Shown: positions 6,577 to 8,617 of the stretch, one piece after another
Layout of the letters: every line of letters begins with the position of its first letter
Numbering within the stretch: the stretch's first letter is position 1
NCBI GenBank assembly: GCA_002316345.1
Contig: DCDI01000018.1
Coordinates: forward strand, 9,940-18,556
DNA from: Phyllobacteriaceae bacterium UBA1059
GTDB lineage: Bacteria; Pseudomonadota; Alphaproteobacteria; Rhizobiales; Rhizobiaceae
DNA: 8,617 nucleotides
Reading direction: 5' to 3'
Position numbers and translations under genes: made by a program
Notes under the pieces: generated by a model
Seen by the model: only the letters and a program-made list of their open reading frames with translations
What the model was told of the DNA's origin: nothing
Database searches by the model: none

Positions 6577-7551
6577 TTATTTCGATGGTCGGAACGTCGC
6601 CTCGTAGAGCCGAAGCCAGTTCTTGTGGGTGATCTTGGCCACTTCCTCTTCCGAGAAGCCGACCGCGCGCAGGCCGCCGGGAATGACGTTCATGTCTTCC
6701 ACGGTCTGGAACCAGTCCGGCGGCGGCGCCTTCAGCGGCTTGCCGGCGGCACTCGCCCCATATTGAACGCCGCGCGTCCAGCGGCCCTGCCGCATCCAGG
6801 CATAATCGGGTGCCGTGAAGTTGTGGCTGCGATCGGTGCCGATCGCGACGGAGTCGATGCCCGCGATATCCACGGTTCTAGCGACCATCCCGCACCAGGC
6901 TTCGATCGACTTGCAGTAGCCGTCGCCGGTGATGTTGCGGTAAGCCGCACAGCCGATCACGCCGCCGGTCTGGCCGAGAGCCTTGATGACATCATCCGAC
7001 TTGTTGCGCTTGTGATCGAACAGCGAGCGCGCATTGGCATGCGTAACTGCGATCGGCTTTTCCGATGCCTCGATCGCATCCAGCGTGGTGCGGTCGCCGA
7101 CATGGCTGCAATCCACGAGAATGCCGGCGCGGTTCATTTCCAGAACCACTTCCTTGCCGAAGCGCGCAAGGCCGGAATCCTCGGCCTCATAACAGGAGCC
7201 GCCGAGTTCGTTCTGGTTGTTGTAGGTGAGCTGCACGACACGCACGCCAAGTTCGGCGAACATTTCCACCAGCCGAATGCGTCCTTCAAACAGGTTTGCG
7301 TTCTGGTAGCCGAGGATCACGGCGACCTTGCCCTCCGCACCGATGCGTTCGATCTCGGCCGAGGTCGTGCCGATCTCGGCGACATCCGAATTGTCGCGCA
7401 CCAGGTCGCGCCAAAGACCGAGCGCATCAAGCGATTCCAGGGCGCCTTCCCAGAAGCCGCAAGTCACCACCACGCCACCGACACCGGCACGCTGCAGCGA
7501 AAGAAAAGCCTCACGGTCGAAGTGACCGCATTGCAGACCGTCGATGATCAT
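6577..7551 (-). CDS. M19 'membrane dipeptidase' (renal dipeptidase) homologue with altered metal site
   Basis: A 324-residue TIM-barrel protein of the amidohydrolase-like peptidase M19 family, with no signal peptide or membrane segment, so cytosolic. Conserved family residues seen: H150 in VDCSHVGD, H171 in VTHANARSL, R182 in HKRNKSDD and D240 in AIGTD. Canonical M19 enzymes also bind zinc through an N-terminal His-x-Asp and a Glu. Here the matching places are DGLQC (L6 and C8) and GYQNANLF (Q83), so three of the usual ligands are missing. A nearby GHFD (9-12) is not at the usual spacing. From memory, the Pseudomonas aeruginosa protein PA5396, encoded beside the dimethylglycine demethylase genes, shares the QNA and YNxQN patterns, so this is likely a non-dipeptidase clade. 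The ATG overlaps the upstream stop as ATGA. Family membership is firm; peptidase activity is doubtful. Confidence 0.88.
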   Translation of the reverse strand: MIIDGLQCGHFDREAFLSLQRAGVGGVVVTCGFWEGALESLDALGLWRDLVRDNSDVAEIGTTSAEIERIGAEGKVAVILGYQNANLFEGRIRLVEMFAELGVRVVQLTYNNQNELGGSCYEAEDSGLARFGKEVVLEMNRAGILVDCSHVGDRTTLDAIEASEKPIAVTHANARSLFDHKRNKSDDVIKALGQTGGVIGCAAYRNITGDGYCKSIEAWCGMVARTVDIAGIDSVAIGTDRSHNFTAPDYAWMRQGRWTRGVQYGASAAGKPLKAPPPDWFQTVEDMNVIPGGLRAVGFSEEEVAKITHKNWLRLYEATFRPSK

Positions 7552-8276
7552 GGGTTCGCGCCCTTTTCTTGAGTTTGCTGCGAGGCGGGTGCAGCCAGAA
7601 ACGACACATCGGTGTCGTCGTCATTGTCCTTACGGCCGGTCACGCTGCCGTCTTCGTTGACGATCATCGGCCCGGCATGGCGGCGCGACACCACCGTGTC
7701 GGCGGCCAGCGCCTTCTTGGCGTGGTGATAAACCCGCCACCAGAGATCGGCCTCGATCGGCGTGCCGTTGCACAGGAGGTCCCACAAAACCGGATCATCC
7801 TCGGCAACCCTGCCGGTCAGCGGCTGCGGCTTGGCGGTGACAACGCCGCCCTCTTCCACGGTGACGCTCAGCCCAGTGCGTCCGCCCAACGCTTCCGCAA
7901 TCTTCACCTCTGCGGGTTCGACCGCATTGCGAACGGTGATCCGCGCTTCGCCATGTTTGGCTGTGAGTTCGCCGAGCAGATCGAGCAGGCTCGGCACCAC
8001 GACCCAGCCATGCTGGTTGCCGGCGTCGAGCACCAGCGCCGAACCGTTCTCGGCCGTGATCGTGATTGCTTCCGGCTTCGCATCGGCCAGCAGGTCGAAG
8101 CGCTCTTCAAGGGCAGCGAAACCGCCTAAGCCGACCTTCTGCGACAGCATCACGAAATCCTGCATGGCCAGAAAGAAGCCCTTGGGCAAAGCCATCAGCG
8201 ACAAGATGCGTTCGGACATGAGCCGCATTTCGCGCGGCATGATTCTGAGCGTGGTCATGGATGTGGGATCACTCAT
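7548..8276 (-). CDS. Uncharacterised 242-residue protein coupled to the M19 homologue
   Basis: I do not recognise this protein with confidence. I chose ATG at 8276, which overlaps the preceding stop as ATGA; an in-frame codon at 8306 would add ten residues inside the upstream gene. It starts with a Met-rich helix-like stretch (TLRIMPREMRLMSERIL, 9-25). A central alpha/beta part follows (AITITAENGSALVLDAGNQH, 70-89; ARITVRNAVEPAEVKIAEAL, 111-130). Then comes an aromatic helix WDLLCNGTPIEADLWWRVYHH (165-185) and the stretch TVVSRRHAGPMIVNEDGSV. The tail is acidic (DNDDDTD, 217-223) and ends in a polar, probably disordered segment. No signal peptide or membrane span is seen. The C-terminal pattern faintly recalls DUF3726-type proteins, but that is a weak memory match. 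The stop overlaps the M19 ATG, so the two proteins are probably made together and may form a complex. Confidence 0.8.
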   Translation of the reverse strand: MSDPTSMTTLRIMPREMRLMSERILSLMALPKGFFLAMQDFVMLSQKVGLGGFAALEERFDLLADAKPEAITITAENGSALVLDAGNQHGWVVVPSLLDLLGELTAKHGEARITVRNAVEPAEVKIAEALGGRTGLSVTVEEGGVVTAKPQPLTGRVAEDDPVLWDLLCNGTPIEADLWWRVYHHAKKALAADTVVSRRHAGPMIVNEDGSVTGRKDNDDDTDVSFLAAPASQQTQEKGANP

Positions 8277-8617
8277 GCGAGAACCGGTTCGGGCGGATAG
8301 AACCAAGGCCCGGTATGGCCGGAGCGGATGTCCTGCGGCGTCGGAGCGCCATGGTAAAGCACACCGCGCAGGTTGCGGTTCAGGAAGTCGCGCGTCTTGT
8401 CGATGCCGTGAATGGCGACATTTAGCAGCCGCACCAGATCGATCGGCACGAAAGCGTCCGAATTGATGTTGGCATGCGGCGTGTGATAGCAGCGCCCCCG
8501 CAGGCTTTGGATGCGCGACAGGATGAACCGATGCTGCGGATGCTTCATCAAGAAGCGCGCGACGGTCAGATCCGCTTCCGACGCCTCAAGGTCGGCCGCC
8601 AGCGCCTGGATGCCGCC
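8273..8617 (-). CDS. C-terminal part of an unrecognised protein (5' end outside window)
   Basis: The last 114 codons of a gene entering from the right edge; no stop interrupts the frame up to base 8617, so the start lies outside. The visible part begins with a helix-like stretch (ALAADLEASEADLTVARFLM). It continues with HPQHRFILSRIQSLRGRCYH, then DAFVPIDLVRLLNVAIHGID, and ends with GHTGPWFYPPEPVLA. It is rich in His, Arg and Leu, without membrane segments and without Fe-S cysteine motifs. I looked for the tail signatures of trimethylamine-dehydrogenase-like flavoproteins, Fe-S reductases, amidases and trimethylamine methyltransferases and saw none. Its stop overlaps the start of the 242-residue gene as ATGA, so it belongs to the same operon and probably the same function. 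Reading frame is supported by the tight coupling; function is unknown. Confidence 0.7.
   Translation of the reverse strand, partial: GGIQALAADLEASEADLTVARFLMKHPQHRFILSRIQSLRGRCYHTPHANINSDAFVPIDLVRLLNVAIHGIDKTRDFLNRNLRGVLYHGAPTPQDIRSGHTGPWFYPPEPVLA

Noticed and set aside
5470..7572. 700-codon open frame on the plus strand
   Set aside because: It lies opposite SBP2 and the M19 gene, whose proteins match known families. The plus-strand product is Arg/Gly/His-rich with no domain; long antisense frames are expected in GC-rich DNA with strong codon bias.
8277..8306. Ten-residue N-terminal extension of the 242-residue protein
   Set aside because: ATG at 8276 forms an ATGA overlap with the upstream stop, matching two other junctions in the operon; the upstream start is not supported by a ribosome site.

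Overview
The window is a high-GC stretch with tightly packed genes, all on the minus strand. It reads from the right edge to the left edge as one apparent operon that continues past both ends. Base composition, Tat-exported binding proteins, the PotABCD-type transporter and the mix of amine/amino-acid catabolic genes suggest an alphaproteobacterium, most likely of the Rhizobiales/Hyphomicrobiales. That placement is inference; no rRNA or marker gene is present.

Order in the direction of transcription (right to left): (1) the C-terminal 114 residues of an unrecognised protein (8617-8273); (2) an unrecognised 242-residue protein (8276-7548); (3) an M19 'membrane dipeptidase' homologue with an altered metal site (7551-6577); (4) a Tat-exported binding protein, SBP2 (6543-5491); (5, 6) two permeases (5408-4563, 4556-3765); (7) the ATPase (3720-2659); (8) a RidA/YoaB-like imine deaminase (2662-2270); (9) a second Tat-exported binding protein, SBP1, closely related to SBP2 (2225-1173); (10) a class V PLP aminotransferase whose C-terminus is cut by the left edge (1109-1). 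Three junctions are ATGA start/stop overlaps (8273-8276, 7548-7551, 2659-2662). The other gaps are 6 to 82 bases. No intergenic stretch exceeds 100 bases and no RNA gene, IS element, CRISPR array or clear promoter was seen.

How the genes may work together: an ABC importer with two paralogous binding proteins brings in a small, probably nitrogen-containing solute. The cytosolic M19-like protein and its two uncharacterised partners would act on it. The aminotransferase would move the amino group, and RidA would remove reactive imine intermediates. The substrate cannot be read from the sequence. The M19 protein resembles, from memory, the type encoded beside dimethylglycine demethylase genes in Pseudomonas rather than true dipeptidases, so an N-methylated amine or betaine-like substrate is one testable idea.

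Most worth a second look: the M19 homologue lacking three of its usual metal ligands, the unknown protein translationally coupled to it, the duplicated binding protein bracketing the transporter, and hairpins just after each binding-protein gene.
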